The position numbers and the translations under genes are program-made. Under the pieces are notes generated by a model that was not told the origin of the DNA, did not search any database, and saw only the letters and a program-made list of their open reading frames with translations. A stretch of DNA of 64,000 nucleotides from Brevibacillus sp. (lineage in GTDB: Bacteria; Bacillota; Bacilli; Brevibacillales; Brevibacillaceae), in assembly GCA_017656235.1 (NCBI GenBank), contig JACDOF010000007.1, positions 88,918-152,917 of the forward strand, in the 5' to 3' direction. Positions 35,838-45,447 of the stretch are shown here, piece after piece; position 1 is the first letter of the stretch, and every line of letters begins with the position of its first letter.

Positions 35838-37118
35838 ATGCTGAACGGCTGGGGAGAACTGCCCGATGTGCTGTATGGCTTCGTGCAGGTGCTAGTCAAC
35901 CCGCTTTTGTACCTGTTCGCTTTGTTTATATATCTGCAGTACCGGAAACAAATGGTGATTGAGCGGCAGTTGTTTTCCGTACGGCTTAGCGCACCCTTGG
36001 TCCAGACGATCCGTGCGGTTGGATGGGGGCTGTTTGGCGGCGTGCTGGTCTCACTGGCGGCCGCACTGTTGGGTGTGGTCGTTCAGGCGGCAGACATCTG
36101 GTTGACCGCGTTCCTGGCGATTATCTTGGCTTTTTTCAGATTGCGTTTTCTCTGTCTGGCCTATGCCGCAGGCGTGCTGACCATGCTGCATCTGCTGGCG
36201 CTTGCGCTGCCCGTGCCTGAGGGAATTCCGGGAGCGGGAATCGTCTGGCAGTGGGTGAGAGAGGTTGAGCCAGCCCCCTTGTTGGCACTCGTCGCTTTGC
36301 TTCATCTGGCCGAAGCCCTGTTGGTCCGAGTCAGCGGGGGACGTGATGCGTCTCCATTGTTTATTGGCGGCAAGAGGGGACGGATCATCGGCGCTTATCA
36401 GCTGCAGTCGTTCTGGTTGACTCCGCTCTTTCTGTTTGTTCCCGGTTCGGCACCAGCCGGCTGGATGGACGCGTTTTACGATGGCTGGCCCTTGTTTGCA
36501 CCCGATTGGAGCAGTGCCGGATTCGGATTGCTGCTGCTGCCGGCTGTTACGGGATTCTCCGACCTGACGCAGGCCATGACGCCGCGGCGGAAGGTGCGCG
36601 AAAGTTCACGTTTGCTTGGGCTGTACGGCATAATTCTGTTCATGCTGGCTTACGCCGCCGTATGGCTGCCGCCTCTCCTTCTGCTGGCCGCACTGTTTGC
36701 GGTCGCCGGGCACGAAGGAGTGGTCTGGTACAGCCGCAGACGGGAGCAGGAACTGCCGCCGTACTTTGTTCCCGCATCCAATGGTGTCAAAGTGCTGGCG
36801 GTCATTCCCGGTTCGCCGGCTGATGAATTGGGGATTTTGCCGGGTGAAGTGATTGTTAAGGTGAACGGCATTCCGGTGCGCGAAAAGGAACAGCTTTATC
36901 CGGCCCTGCAGGCCAACCCGGCTTTTTGCAAGATGGAAGTATTGACACATCAGCAGGAAGTGAAGTTTTTGCAGTGCGCGATTTATGCCGGCCACCATCA
37001 TCAACTGGGGGTGATTGTCGTCCCCGACCATTCCACGCAGTACTTTGTGGATGTGCGCAGACTGAGTCTGATCCAACTGCTCGGCAGAAAGATGGAGAAG
37101 TTGAAGATGGGCGCGTAG
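35838..37118 (+). CDS. minJ: Multi-pass PDZ membrane protein, MinJ-like
   Basis: This is a 426-residue protein with about seven or eight hydrophobic segments in its first 310 residues and a C-terminal PDZ domain (about 325-400, GVKVLAVIPGSPADELGILPGEVIVKVNGIPVREKEQLYPAL). Layout and position, after ftsEX-ctpB and before uvrBA, match B. subtilis MinJ (YvjD), which links DivIVA to MinCD at the cell poles. TGGAGGGATCCAG precedes the ATG. Sequence identity with MinJ was not measured, so the symbol rests on architecture and synteny. A generic PDZ membrane protein is the alternative. Confidence 0.65.
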   Translation: MLNGWGELPDVLYGFVQVLVNPLLYLFALFIYLQYRKQMVIERQLFSVRLSAPLVQTIRAVGWGLFGGVLVSLAAALLGVVVQAADIWLTAFLAIILAFFRLRFLCLAYAAGVLTMLHLLALALPVPEGIPGAGIVWQWVREVEPAPLLALVALLHLAEALLVRVSGGRDASPLFIGGKRGRIIGAYQLQSFWLTPLFLFVPGSAPAGWMDAFYDGWPLFAPDWSSAGFGLLLLPAVTGFSDLTQAMTPRRKVRESSRLLGLYGIILFMLAYAAVWLPPLLLLAALFAVAGHEGVVWYSRRREQELPPYFVPASNGVKVLAVIPGSPADELGILPGEVIVKVNGIPVREKEQLYPALQANPAFCKMEVLTHQQEVKFLQCAIYAGHHHQLGVIVVPDHSTQYFVDVRRLSLIQLLGRKMEKLKMGA

Positions 37119-37138
37119 AAAAAAGGAGTTCAGGATGA

Positions 37139-37243
37139 CAAAAGGGGCTGCTCCGCGGTTGAACTGCACCCCTCACAGTAGCAGGCTTTTTTATTTCCCT
37201 GTCTACTACAAGGGGAGCAAATCAACTTTGGGACAGCCCCTTT
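37139..37243. terminator. Convergent-gene inverted repeat (bidirectional terminator)
   Basis: AAAAGGGGCTG (from 37139) pairs with CAGCCCCTTT (from about 37233) across a loop of some 80 nt that itself contains CAGGCTTTTTTATTT. The gap lies between the convergent minJ-like and flgD-like genes and probably ends both transcripts. Confidence 0.5.
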
Positions 37244-37246
37244 GAT

Positions 37247-38167
37247 TTATTGGCTTACTTCAAAACCAATGATGTCGCTTAATGAAATCTTTTTGTCATC
37301 TTCCAGCAGGAACTCGACCAATCCATTTTTCATGCTGACGGCCTTGATCGTGCCGGTATTTTCTACCGTTTGCTTGGAACCGTCATCCTGGGTCAGCTCT
37401 TCCAGATAGGTGACGGTGTAGCCGATCAACTGGGTGTATTTCAGCGTATTGTCCATGGGAATGTTGTCCGGGTTAACCTCAATTCCCTCGATTTCGGACA
37501 GAGCCAGTTTCCTGCCGTTGTCCAGCGTGAACTGGACTTCTCCGTCTTTCATGGCAAAGCCGGTGATGGTGGCCTGTTTGGTTACGTCGACCTCGGTAAT
37601 GTCATCCGTTGTATTCGGATCGCCGTCTGCATCCACCTTCTCCGTTTCCGTGTAGGTGACCAGCCTGCCAAGCAGTTGGGTGTACTTGAGCGCGTTGTCA
37701 AGCAGATTGTCGTTGCTCAACCCTTCGGACTGAAGGCCGTGGATGTTTTCGCGCGGGACCACGTCTTCGCCGATCAGGAACATGATTTTATTGTCAACCA
37801 TCTTGACGTCGGTAATCGTACCCGTTTTCACTTCGACCGACTTTTCACCGGTTACGTCGTCAACGGTAACCATGTCGTATGTTGCCGTCATCCCGATCAG
37901 GCTTTCATACACGCGAATGTTGAGCAGGCTGCTGTTTGCTTCTTCCATCAGGGTTTGCATGCGCGTCAGCCGTTCTACCATCGTCATCATCGTCGTCTGC
38001 TGGATAAACTGCTGGTTGTCCATCGGGGATAACGGGTCCTGCTGCTTCAACTGTTCGATCAACAGCTTCATAAAGGCATTTTGGTCCAGCTCGCTGCTGA
38101 ACTCCTTTTTGTTATTGTAGCTGTAGCTGGGTGGAACATAATAGATATCGTTGACGCTGTTTGGCAT
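37247..38167 (-). CDS. FlgD-like flagellar hook-cap protein with triplicated C-terminal unit
   Basis: This 306-residue protein has a FlgD N-terminal domain (residues 25-80, FMKLLIEQLKQQDPLSPMDNQQFIQQ), the signature of the hook-cap scaffold. The C-terminal part is not the usual FlgD Ig-like fold. It is three related units of 60-75 residues (about 88-145, 160-232 and 241-304), each with a LIG-x3-TY strand, a GTI/ATI turn and an end such as KISLSDIIGFEV. GGGGAGGAT precedes the ATG. It stands alone, far from flagellar genes in this window. A hook-cap or secretion-scaffold role is inferred. Confidence 0.78.
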   Translation of the reverse strand: MPNSVNDIYYVPPSYSYNNKKEFSSELDQNAFMKLLIEQLKQQDPLSPMDNQQFIQQTTMMTMVERLTRMQTLMEEANSSLLNIRVYESLIGMTATYDMVTVDDVTGEKSVEVKTGTITDVKMVDNKIMFLIGEDVVPRENIHGLQSEGLSNDNLLDNALKYTQLLGRLVTYTETEKVDADGDPNTTDDITEVDVTKQATITGFAMKDGEVQFTLDNGRKLALSEIEGIEVNPDNIPMDNTLKYTQLIGYTVTYLEELTQDDGSKQTVENTGTIKAVSMKNGLVEFLLEDDKKISLSDIIGFEVSQ

Positions 38168-38232
38168 CGCGATCCTCCCCGTCGCTTCGTCATCTCTTTC
38201 ACTTATCGGCAAACGGAGGTCCGGACAACAGA

Positions 38233-38246
38233 CAAACAAATGTTCG
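38233..38246. promoter_or_regulatory. DinR/LexA (SOS) box before uvrBA
   Basis: CAAACAAATGTTCG matches the Bacillus SOS box (CGAACRNRYGTTCG) at 13 of 14 positions. A perfect TATAAT follows at 38278-38283 (weak -35). SOS control of uvrBA is established in Bacillus. Confidence 0.75.
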
Positions 38247-38318
38247 AATTTTGTGCTTAACGTTTTGCTTTTTGTGCTATAATGGGGGATAGTATGACGA
38301 GGAAGGATGAACGGTGCG

Positions 38319-40295
38319 ATGGATCGCTTCCAATTGGTTTCCGATTATCAACCGTCCGGCGATCAGCCGCAGGCGATCAGTCAGCTGGTGGCCGGGATCA
38401 AGGCGGGTAAGCGTTACCAGACGCTGCTTGGTGCGACCGGGACGGGGAAGACGTTTACAGCCGCGCATGTGATCGCCCAGGTAAACAAACCGACGCTGGT
38501 GATGGCGCACAACAAGACGCTTGCGGCCCAGTTGGCGGCCGAGTTTAAAGAGTTTTTTCCGCACAATGCGGTGGAGTACTTCGTCAGCTACTACGATTAC
38601 TATCAACCGGAAGCCTATATTCCACAGACGGATACCTATATAGAAAAGGACGCGAGCATCAACGACGAGATTGACAAGCTGCGCCACTCGGCGACCAGTG
38701 CACTGTTTGAGCGGCGGGACGTGATCATCGTGGCTTCCGTCTCCTGCATCTACGGTTTGGGGTCCCCGGAGGAGTACCGTGAGCTTTTGCTCTCGCTTCG
38801 TGTCGGCATGGAGAAGAGCCGCGACGAAGTGCTGCACCGGCTGGTAGACATCCAATACAACCGCAACGACATTAACTTCACGCGAGGCACGTTCCGGGTG
38901 CGCGGCGACGTGCTGGAGATTTTTCCCGCTTCGCACAGCGAACAGGCGATCCGGGTCGAGTTTTTTGGCGACGAGATTGAGCGAATTACCGAGATCGATG
39001 TGCTGACGGGAGAAATTCTGGGGATGCGTGAACACGTGGCTATCTTTCCGGCGTCCCACTATGTTACTCGTGAGGAGAAAATGAAGCGGGCCATTGCCAG
39101 CATCGAGCAGGAGCTGGAGGAACGTCTGGCCGAACTGCGGGCGGCTGGCAAACTGCTGGAGGCCCAGCGTCTGGAGCAGCGGACACGGTACGACATTGAA
39201 ATGATGGCAGAGATGGGCTTCTGTTCCGGCATTGAAAACTATTCCCGTCATTTGACGGGACTGCCGCCGGGCCATCCACCGTACACGCTGCTGGATTACT
39301 TCCCGGACGACTTTCTGGTGATGGTTGACGAGTCTCACATGACGCTGCCGCAGGTGCGCGGCATGTACAATGGTGACCGGGCGCGCAAAGACGTTCTCGT
39401 GGAGCACGGTTTCCGGCTTCCTTCGGCTCGCGACAACCGACCGCTGACGTTCGAGGAGTTTGAACGGAAGGTGCCGCAGTTTGTCTTTATTTCGGCGACA
39501 CCGGGGCCGTTTGAACTGGAGCACTGTCCGGAGGTGGTGGAACAGGTGATCCGCCCGACCGGACTGGTTGACCCGACGGTCGAAGTGCGCCCGGTCAAAG
39601 GGCAGATTGACGATCTGATCGGTGAAATCCAGGCCACGATCGCCAAGGATGAGCGCGTGCTGGTGACGACGCTGACCAAAAAGATGGCCGAAGATTTGAC
39701 AGACTACCTCAAGGAAATAGGGATCAAGGTGCGTTACCTGCACTCCGACATCAAGACGATTGAGCGGATGCAGATTCTGCGCTCGCTCAGACTGGGCGAG
39801 TTTGACGTGTTGGTCGGCATCAACCTGCTGCGGGAAGGGCTGGATCTGCCGGAAGTGTCGCTGGTGGCCATCCTCGATGCCGACAAGGAAGGATTCCTTC
39901 GCAACGAGCGGTCGCTGATCCAGACCATCGGGCGGGCTGCACGCAACGCGGAGGGGCGCGTCATCATGTACGCCGACACCATCACCGAGTCGATGGCCGC
40001 CGCCATACGGGAAACGGAGCGGCGCCGCTCGATCCAGATCGCGTACAACGAACGGCATGGCATCACGCCGCAGACGGTCAAGAAAGCGGTACGGGAAGTG
40101 ATTGAAGCGACCAAGGTGGCAGAAGAGAAGGCGGACTACTTGCCTCAGGCAAATTTTGGAAAAATGTCGAAGAAAGACCGGCTGCAGGTAATCGAGCGGA
40201 TGGAAGAAGAGATGAAAGAAGCGGCTCGCAATCTGATGTTTGAAAGGGCTGCCGAGCTGCGCGATCTTATCCTGGAGCTGAAAGCAGAGTTGTGA
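38319..40295 (+). CDS. uvrB: Excinuclease ABC subunit B
   Basis: UvrB is the helicase-like damage-verification subunit of nucleotide excision repair. It has 658 residues, Walker [11 protein letters not shown], the beta-hairpin region [20 protein letters not shown], helicase motif [33 protein letters not shown] (seen as two blocks) and a C-terminal UVR domain ([21 protein letters not shown]). The start at 38319 matches the N-terminus of homologues ([17 protein letters not shown]); ATG 38307 is in frame but sits directly on its ribosome site. A DinR box lies upstream and uvrA follows after 16 bp. Confidence 0.95.
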   Translation: MDRFQLVSDYQPSGDQPQAISQLVAGIKAGKRYQTLLGATGTGKTFTAAHVIAQVNKPTLVMAHNKTLAAQLAAEFKEFFPHNAVEYFVSYYDYYQPEAYIPQTDTYIEKDASINDEIDKLRHSATSALFERRDVIIVASVSCIYGLGSPEEYRELLLSLRVGMEKSRDEVLHRLVDIQYNRNDINFTRGTFRVRGDVLEIFPASHSEQAIRVEFFGDEIERITEIDVLTGEILGMREHVAIFPASHYVTREEKMKRAIASIEQELEERLAELRAAGKLLEAQRLEQRTRYDIEMMAEMGFCSGIENYSRHLTGLPPGHPPYTLLDYFPDDFLVMVDESHMTLPQVRGMYNGDRARKDVLVEHGFRLPSARDNRPLTFEEFERKVPQFVFISATPGPFELEHCPEVVEQVIRPTGLVDPTVEVRPVKGQIDDLIGEIQATIAKDERVLVTTLTKKMAEDLTDYLKEIGIKVRYLHSDIKTIERMQILRSLRLGEFDVLVGINLLREGLDLPEVSLVAILDADKEGFLRNERSLIQTIGRAARNAEGRVIMYADTITESMAAAIRETERRRSIQIAYNERHGITPQTVKKAVREVIEATKVAEEKADYLPQANFGKMSKKDRLQVIERMEEEMKEAARNLMFERAAELRDLILELKAEL

Positions 40296-40311
40296 GGAGG
40301 GAACCTCGTAG

Positions 40312-43179
40312 ATGCCGCTTGAACACATTGTCGTGAAAGGAGCGCGGGCGCACAATCTGAAGAATATTGACGTCGTCATCCCGCGCGACAAGTTTGTGGT
40401 GCTGACCGGCCTGTCCGGTTCCGGCAAGTCGTCGTTGGCCTTTGACACGATTTATGCCGAAGGACAGCGGCGGTACGTCGAGTCGCTGTCCGCCTATGCC
40501 CGGCAGTTCCTCGGCCAAATGGACAAGCCGGATGTTGATTCCATAGAGGGACTCTCCCCGGCCATCTCCATCGACCAGAAGACGACCAGCCGCAACCCCC
40601 GCTCCACCGTAGGGACGGTGACGGAGATATACGACTACCTGCGCCTGTTGTTTGCCCGCATCGGAAAGCCGATCTGTCCCGAGCACGGGATCGAGATCAC
40701 CTCGCAGACAATCGAGCAGATGGTGGACCGGGTAATGGAGTATCCCGAGCGTACCCGGTTGCAGATTCTCGCGCCGCTTGTTCAGGGGCGCAAAGGAGAG
40801 CATGTCAAACTGCTGGAAGAGATTCGCAAGCAGGGGTACGTTCGCGTCCGCGTTGACGGCGAAGTCCGCGATTTGTCAGAAGAGATCAAGCTGGAGAAGA
40901 ACAAGAAGCACACGATTGAAGTGGTGGTTGACCGGATCGTGATCAAACCGGACGTGCAGGCCCGGCTGGCCGACTCATTGGAGACTGCGCTGAGGCTGGC
41001 CGACGGCAAGGTGATCGTGGACGTGATCGATAAGGAAGAGCTGTTGTTCAGCGAAAAGCACGCCTGTCCGGTTTGCGGATTTTCCATTGGCGAGTTGGAG
41101 CCCCGTATCTTTTCATTTAACAGTCCGTATGGGGCCTGCCCGGAGTGTGACGGATTGGGAGTCAAGCTGGAAGTGGACCCTGATCTGGTTATTCCCGATC
41201 CTCGCAAAAGCCTGAATGAAGGCGCAATCGAGGCCTGGGAACCGAAGTCCTCAACCTACTACCAGCAGCTGCTGGAATCGGCCTGCCGCCATTTTGGCAT
41301 TGACATGGATACGCCGGTTGCCGAACTGCCGGAGGAGCAGCTGCACATCATCATGTACGGCAGCCGGGGCGAAAAAATCCACTTCCGCTATGAAAACGAG
41401 TTCGGACAAGTGCGTGAAGCGGTCGTGCCGTTTGAAGGCGTGGTGCCAAACCTGCAGCGGCGCCACCTGGAAACCAGCTCCGACTATATACGCGAGCAAA
41501 TAGAAGGTTTTATGAGCCAGAAAAACTGCCACGTCTGCAAAGGGCAGCGGCTGCGCCAGGAGAGTCTGGCCGTGCTGATCGGCGGCAAAAACATCTCACA
41601 GCTGACCGAACTGTCGATCTCCGATGCCTATGCGTTTGTCGACCAGCTCGAGTTGAACGAAAAAGAAGCCAAGATCGCCCATCTCGTTTTGAAAGAGATA
41701 AAATCGCGGCTCAGCTTTTTAATTGACGTCGGCCTTGATTACCTGACCCTGAGCCGGGCGGCGGGTACACTCTCCGGCGGGGAGGCGCAGCGGATTCGTC
41801 TGGCCACCCAAATCGGCTCCAGCCTGATGGGTGTGCTGTACATCCTCGACGAACCGAGCATCGGGCTGCATCAGCGCGACAACGCGCGCTTGATCAAGAC
41901 CTTGGAGCACATGACCAGACTGGGGAACACGCTGATTGTTGTGGAGCACGATGAAGATACCATGCTGGCTTGTGACTACATCATCGACATTGGTCCGGGC
42001 GCGGGCATACACGGCGGCCGGGTAGTGGCAGCCGGCACGCCGCAGGAAGTGATGGCCAACCCCGATTCGCTAACGGGTGCGTACTTGAGCGGCCGCAAGT
42101 TTATCCCGGTACCTCCTGAGCGGCGCAGGCCAGGCGATAAGTGGATCACGGTCGAAGGAGCAAAGGAAAACAACCTGAAAGACGTAACCGTCAAGATTCC
42201 GCTGGGAGTTTTTGTCGCGGTGACCGGTGTGTCGGGTTCAGGGAAAAGTACATTGATCAACGAGATCCTGCACAAAGCGCTGGCTCGGGAACTGAACGGG
42301 GCCAAGGTCAAGCCGGGGGAACACCGCCGCATCACCGGGCTGGAACACCTGGACAAAGTGGTTGACATTGACCAGTCGCCAATCGGCCGCACCCCGCGCT
42401 CCAACCCGGCCACTTATACCGGCGTCTTTGACGACATCCGCGATCTGTTTGCCCAGACCAACGAAGCCAAGGTGCGCGGCTACAAAAAGGGACGGTTCAG
42501 CTTCAACGTAAAAGGGGGCCGCTGCGAAGCGTGCAGTGGAGACGGGATCATCAAAATCGAGATGCACTTCCTGCCGGACGTCTATGTTCCGTGCGAAGTC
42601 TGTCACGGCAAGCGCTACAACCGGGAGACGCTGGAAGTGAAATACAAGGGCAAGAGCATCTCGGACGTACTGGAGATGACGATCGAGGACGCACTGGATT
42701 TCTTCCGCAACATTCCGCGGATTGAGCGGAAGCTGAAGACGCTGTACGATGTGGGACTTGGCTACATGAAGCTGGGACAGCCGGCGACGACGCTATCCGG
42801 AGGAGAAGCCCAGCGGGTCAAGCTGGCTTCTGAACTGTACCGCCGCAGCAACGGGCGCACACTGTATATTTTGGACGAACCGACAACCGGTCTGCACACC
42901 GATGATATCGACCGTCTGCTGAAAGTGCTGCAGCGATTGGTGGAAAACGGAGATACCGTGCTCGTAATCGAGCACAATCTGGATGTGATCAAGACGGCTG
43001 ACTACATCATCGACCTGGGGCCGGAAGGGGGAACCCGCGGCGGGCAGGTGATCGCTGTCGGAACTCCGGAAGAAGTCGTCAAACAGGAGATATCCTACAC
43101 CGGCCAGTTCCTGGGGCCGATCCTGGAACGGGACCGAAAACGGGCACAGGAGCGATTGGAGCAGTTGGTGGCGAAGTAG
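40312..43179 (+). CDS. uvrA: Excinuclease ABC subunit A
   Basis: UvrA is the dimeric ATPase that finds DNA lesions and loads UvrB. It has 955 residues with two ABC modules ([19 protein letters not shown] near 31; [15 protein letters not shown] near 640; [17 protein letters not shown] and [15 protein letters not shown]) and zinc-finger cysteines (CPVCGFSIG...CPEC near 245-275; CEACSGDG...CEVC near 740-765). GAGGAGGGAACC precedes the ATG. It is the second gene of the uvrBA operon. Confidence 0.96.
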   Translation: MPLEHIVVKGARAHNLKNIDVVIPRDKFVVLTGLSGSGKSSLAFDTIYAEGQRRYVESLSAYARQFLGQMDKPDVDSIEGLSPAISIDQKTTSRNPRSTVGTVTEIYDYLRLLFARIGKPICPEHGIEITSQTIEQMVDRVMEYPERTRLQILAPLVQGRKGEHVKLLEEIRKQGYVRVRVDGEVRDLSEEIKLEKNKKHTIEVVVDRIVIKPDVQARLADSLETALRLADGKVIVDVIDKEELLFSEKHACPVCGFSIGELEPRIFSFNSPYGACPECDGLGVKLEVDPDLVIPDPRKSLNEGAIEAWEPKSSTYYQQLLESACRHFGIDMDTPVAELPEEQLHIIMYGSRGEKIHFRYENEFGQVREAVVPFEGVVPNLQRRHLETSSDYIREQIEGFMSQKNCHVCKGQRLRQESLAVLIGGKNISQLTELSISDAYAFVDQLELNEKEAKIAHLVLKEIKSRLSFLIDVGLDYLTLSRAAGTLSGGEAQRIRLATQIGSSLMGVLYILDEPSIGLHQRDNARLIKTLEHMTRLGNTLIVVEHDEDTMLACDYIIDIGPGAGIHGGRVVAAGTPQEVMANPDSLTGAYLSGRKFIPVPPERRRPGDKWITVEGAKENNLKDVTVKIPLGVFVAVTGVSGSGKSTLINEILHKALARELNGAKVKPGEHRRITGLEHLDKVVDIDQSPIGRTPRSNPATYTGVFDDIRDLFAQTNEAKVRGYKKGRFSFNVKGGRCEACSGDGIIKIEMHFLPDVYVPCEVCHGKRYNRETLEVKYKGKSISDVLEMTIEDALDFFRNIPRIERKLKTLYDVGLGYMKLGQPATTLSGGEAQRVKLASELYRRSNGRTLYILDEPTTGLHTDDIDRLLKVLQRLVENGDTVLVIEHNLDVIKTADYIIDLGPEGGTRGGQVIAVGTPEEVVKQEISYTGQFLGPILERDRKRAQERLEQLVAK

Positions 43180-43211
43180 CGGCCAGCGCGTCGGGGAGAG
43201 GGTGATGACAG

Positions 43212-43841
43212 ATGGACTTTACGGCTTTGATACTGGAGGCACTGCCACCGCGGTTGGTGAAACGGGCCGAGCAGTACTTTGACGGCCAGGACCCGGCGCA
43301 TGATTGGAGCCACAACCTGCGGGTGATGGCACTGTGTGAGCGCATCGGACGGGAAGAGGGAGCCGATATGACCGTGCTCCGACTGGCTGCTCTGCTCCAC
43401 GATATTGGCCGGGCTGAGGAGCGGCGGACAAAGGAGTGTCACGCCGAAATCAGCGCGCGACAATGTGTGCCGCTGCTGGTGGAGGAGGGCTATGATCAAC
43501 CGCTGATTGCTGCGGTACAAAAAGCGATTCTGGCCCACCGCTGGCGCAAGCAGAATCCGCCGGCGACGCTTGAAGAGAAGATTCTGTTTGATGCTGACAA
43601 GCTGGATTCAATTGGTGCCATCGGCATTGGACGGGCGTTTGCCTATTCCGGTGCCATCGGTCAGGTACTGCAAAGTGATAATCCCGAGCAGCATACACCG
43701 CAGCGGGAGTTTGAACAAAAACTGGTCAAGTTGAAAGATCGCTTGTTTACGCGAACGGCGAAAGAGATCGCAGAGCAGCGTCACGCTTTCATGCTCCAGT
43801 TTTTTGAGCGGTGGGAGCGGGAACTGCGCGGTGTCTCATGA
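43212..43841 (+). CDS. HD domain phosphohydrolase
   Basis: This 209-residue protein has an HD domain: DPAHDWSHNLRVM (first His), LAALLHDIGRAEE (HD pair) and a later FDADKLDSIGAIGI with the final Asp. Such YedJ/YpgQ-type proteins hydrolyse nucleotides or other phosphate esters with a divalent metal; several act on (d)NTPs. GAGAGGGTGATGACAG precedes the ATG. It follows uvrA by 32 bp and may be co-transcribed. The substrate is unknown. Confidence 0.85.
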   Translation: MDFTALILEALPPRLVKRAEQYFDGQDPAHDWSHNLRVMALCERIGREEGADMTVLRLAALLHDIGRAEERRTKECHAEISARQCVPLLVEEGYDQPLIAAVQKAILAHRWRKQNPPATLEEKILFDADKLDSIGAIGIGRAFAYSGAIGQVLQSDNPEQHTPQREFEQKLVKLKDRLFTRTAKEIAEQRHAFMLQFFERWERELRGVS

Positions 43842-43854
43842 GGAGGGGAGAAGG

Positions 43855-44223
43855 ATGCTGAGATGGCTGGCGCGACTGCTGTTGAACGGGGGGGCCTTGA
43901 TTCTGGTCAGCTACCTGTTTGACGAGGTGAAAGTAAGCGGTTTTGGCGTGGCGGTTCTCGCCGCCTTCATTCTGGGCCTGGTTAACACCATGGTCCGGCC
44001 GATCCTCGTCATGCTGACGATGCCGCTCAATTTCCTCACTCTGGGGTTGTTCTGGTTCTTTGTCAATGCCGTAACGTTTGCCCTGACTGCTTACCTGATC
44101 GACGGGTTTGAGATTGGGCCGTGGCCGGACTCGCTGTGGACAACAATCCTGGCTGCGGCAACGATGAGTTTGTTTGGCACGGTAATTCACTGGGTCACAC
44201 GCAAGTCAAAAGCCGTATCGTGA
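43855..44223 (+). CDS. YvlD-type membrane protein (phage holin 4 superfamily)
   Basis: This 122-residue protein has four hydrophobic segments (8-24, 29-48, 56-78 and 90-110) and the family block GLVNTMVRPILVMLTMPLN followed by FLTLGLFWFFVNA. It matches B. subtilis YvlD, found in the same neighbourhood as uvrA and hprK. AGGAGGGGAGAAGG precedes the ATG. The holin-like name is by fold only; no phage genes are near. Function is unknown. Confidence 0.8.
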   Translation: MLRWLARLLLNGGALILVSYLFDEVKVSGFGVAVLAAFILGLVNTMVRPILVMLTMPLNFLTLGLFWFFVNAVTFALTAYLIDGFEIGPWPDSLWTTILAAATMSLFGTVIHWVTRKSKAVS

Positions 44224-44249
44224 GCAGCATGCTGCGATGCGGCTTTTTT
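44208..44249 (+). terminator. Terminator overlapping the end of the YvlD-type gene
   Basis: AAAGCCGTATCG / CGATGCGGCTTT (12 bp, one G-U) is followed by further T residues. The left arm lies within the last codons and stop of the gene. Confidence 0.85.
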
Positions 44250-44266
44250 GTCTTGGTACTGGCAGG

Positions 44267-44309
44267 TTGGCCAAAAACCCGTTCGCTGGCGAAAAACCGC
44301 CCGCACTCG
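44267..44309. repeat. Copy of the 9262-9300 intergenic repeat
   Basis: TTGGCCAAAAACCCGTTCGC onward to CCGCCCGCACTCG is closely similar to 9262-9300 and, less so, to 48677-48714. The surrounding gap 44224-44671 contains only repeat material and terminators; open frames through it are not coding. Confidence 0.55.
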
Positions 44310-44411
44310 TTCCCGGCGAGAGTTTTGGCACTCAACGAGCACCGTACGATTCCCTGTTCGCCCCAAAGCGAGTTCTGAGAGGAGAGCGGCCATATTCCGC
44401 ACGAACGACTT

Positions 44412-44547
44412 TGCCAACCATCAAGCGGAGCAAGCCCGAGGCGGGGCATGCGGACGCAACCTGGACAAACGGCGAAGCAGCGCTGCTTTTGCGCCCGCCC
44501 GCTGCGGGATGGCGAAGCGGACAGTCCAACCCCATTGATGGTTGGCA
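44412..44547. repeat. Short element with 12-13 bp inverted ends
   Basis: TGCCAACCATCA (44412-44423) and TGATGGTTGGCA (44536-44547) are perfect inverted repeats. They bound about 136 bp of GC-rich, hairpin-forming DNA (for example AAGCAGCGCTGCTT), an arrangement like a small non-autonomous element. No coding capacity is seen. Confidence 0.4.
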
Positions 44548-44590
44548 CGGAGTGAGGAAGGGAAATGGCCGCCTCCTCTATCCAGACACC
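44451..44590. repeat. 140 bp repeat, left copy of an inverted pair
   Basis: This 140 bp is nearly identical to the reverse complement of 48471-48611: a single-base indel and a handful of substitutions by eye. The pair brackets the agr-like genes, hprK and the acyltransferase. Confidence 0.9.
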
Positions 44591-44633
44591 TTTGGCTGTA
44601 CACTTGGGAGGACGATCCGCTGGGGCAGCCAGA

Positions 44634-44662
44634 AAAAGGCCCGGAGCTTCTCGCTCCGGGTT
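44634..44662 (-). terminator. Terminator of the agr-like operon
   Basis: Read on the minus strand, CCCGGAGC-GAGAA-GCTCCGGG is a perfect 8 bp stem followed by CCTTTTT. It lies 9 bp beyond the stop of the agrD-like gene. Confidence 0.85.
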
Positions 44663-44671
44663 TTACCAGAC

Positions 44672-44800
44672 TTATTGCTCCTCTCTCAGGTGAGGCGGTT
44701 TTGGCTCATGCAGGTGTGTCGTGCAGCATTTTCCGGACAAGTTGAGGGCGGATACGGAGGCAAAAAAGTCGTTGACACGATCTACCAGGTTTTTCAACAA
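44672..44800 (-). CDS. agrD: AgrD-like cyclic peptide precursor (42 codons, TTG start)
   Basis: This small gene lies 5 bp after the agrB stop. The N-terminal half is an amphipathic helix (LLKNLVDRVNDFFASVSAL). Then comes Cys-Cys-Thr-Thr-His-Leu (residues 25-30) and a charged proline-rich tail HEPKPPHLREEQ. This is the AgrD layout: the tail resembles that of Listeria AgrD (YEPKSPF). A five-residue thiolactone ring from Cys26 to Leu30 (CTTHL) is predicted, with Cys25 as a possible exocyclic residue. Start TTG 44800 has AAAGGGG 9 bp upstream; a TTG at 44809 overlaps the agrB stop. The symbol is by analogy. Confidence 0.8.
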   Translation of the reverse strand: MLKNLVDRVNDFFASVSALNLSGKCCTTHLHEPKPPHLREEQ

Positions 44801-44805
44801 TGATA

Positions 44806-45420
44806 TCAACCCCTTTGAAAAAATGTATTTTCGACACTCTCAACCAATCGGAAGGCGACTGGATGGAGCAGTATCGACTGAAGCAGGACAGCGGTTGTAT
44901 ACGCATAAGCCCAATTGCTATAGGACAAGTATACTAAGAGATTGGCAAAAACACAACCAAATATTAGGAATCTTGTGACAATTAATCGATTCTTCCTGAT
45001 GATCTGTTCATCGTATTCCACATAGGTGTGCCTTGCTGGAGCATAGCGGGCATTCAGCAAATAGGCCAAAAGGAAAATGGAACAGATCGCAAGGTAAGAC
45101 GATAGGTCAGCTGTGGATGACAGGTGTTTTACCAGGAACGCTGCACCGATCATCATCGCGTTTCCGATGTAAAAACAGGCCGCCTGGCTTTTAAAGTGAA
45201 CGCCTCCGGTAAAATTTCGGTGCAGCGTATAGACCACTGAGATCACCAACGCTTCAGCGAAGCAGTTCAAGAGATAGGATACAAGCAGCAGTAAAACGAA
45301 ATTGAGCAGCATGAGGAGGAAGATCTCAATTCCGTGCGAGATCTGCCCTCTCGTGTAAGGACTTCCTTCTGTGACCAGCTTTTTTGCCAGCCAGTTCGAC
45401 ACCTTCTCCGTCCAGCTCAT
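44806..45420 (-). CDS. agrB: AgrB-like peptide-processing membrane protease
   Basis: This is a 204-residue membrane protein of the accessory gene regulator B family. Catalytic His75 and Cys82 are in RNFTGGVHFKSQAACF, the typical R-x3-GG-x-H-x6-C block. Five or six hydrophobic segments follow (33-58, 85-95, 103-125, 150-185). AgrB removes the AgrD tail and forms the thiolactone ring. GGAGGGATCCTC precedes the ATG. It sits between a GHKL kinase gene and an agrD-like gene, all on the minus strand. Confidence 0.92.
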   Translation of the reverse strand: MSWTEKVSNWLAKKLVTEGSPYTRGQISHGIEIFLLMLLNFVLLLLVSYLLNCFAEALVISVVYTLHRNFTGGVHFKSQAACFYIGNAMMIGAAFLVKHLSSTADLSSYLAICSIFLLAYLLNARYAPARHTYVEYDEQIIRKNRLIVTRFLIFGCVFANLLVYLSYSNWAYAYTTAVLLQSILLHPVAFRLVESVENTFFQRG

Positions 45421-45447
45421 GAGGATCCCTCCACAGCATATTGGGAT

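Noticed and set aside
38277..40448. A 723-codon open frame antisense to uvrB, and other long antisense frames (for example 298-1485, 2566-3816, 20152-21024, 58169-59596)
   Set aside because: They lie opposite strongly conserved genes, have no ribosome sites or recognisable domains, and are expected in GC-rich DNA where the antisense frame rarely hits a stop.
43855..44223. Holin-like protein as a prophage remnant
   Set aside because: It matches the chromosomal YvlD family in a conserved neighbourhood, with no phage genes nearby.
44237..44803. Open frames of 60-190 codons on both strands through 44224-44671 and 48446-48800
   Set aside because: These gaps are made of inverted repeat material and terminators. 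The frames have no ribosome sites and are not shared in frame between repeat copies in a gene-like way.
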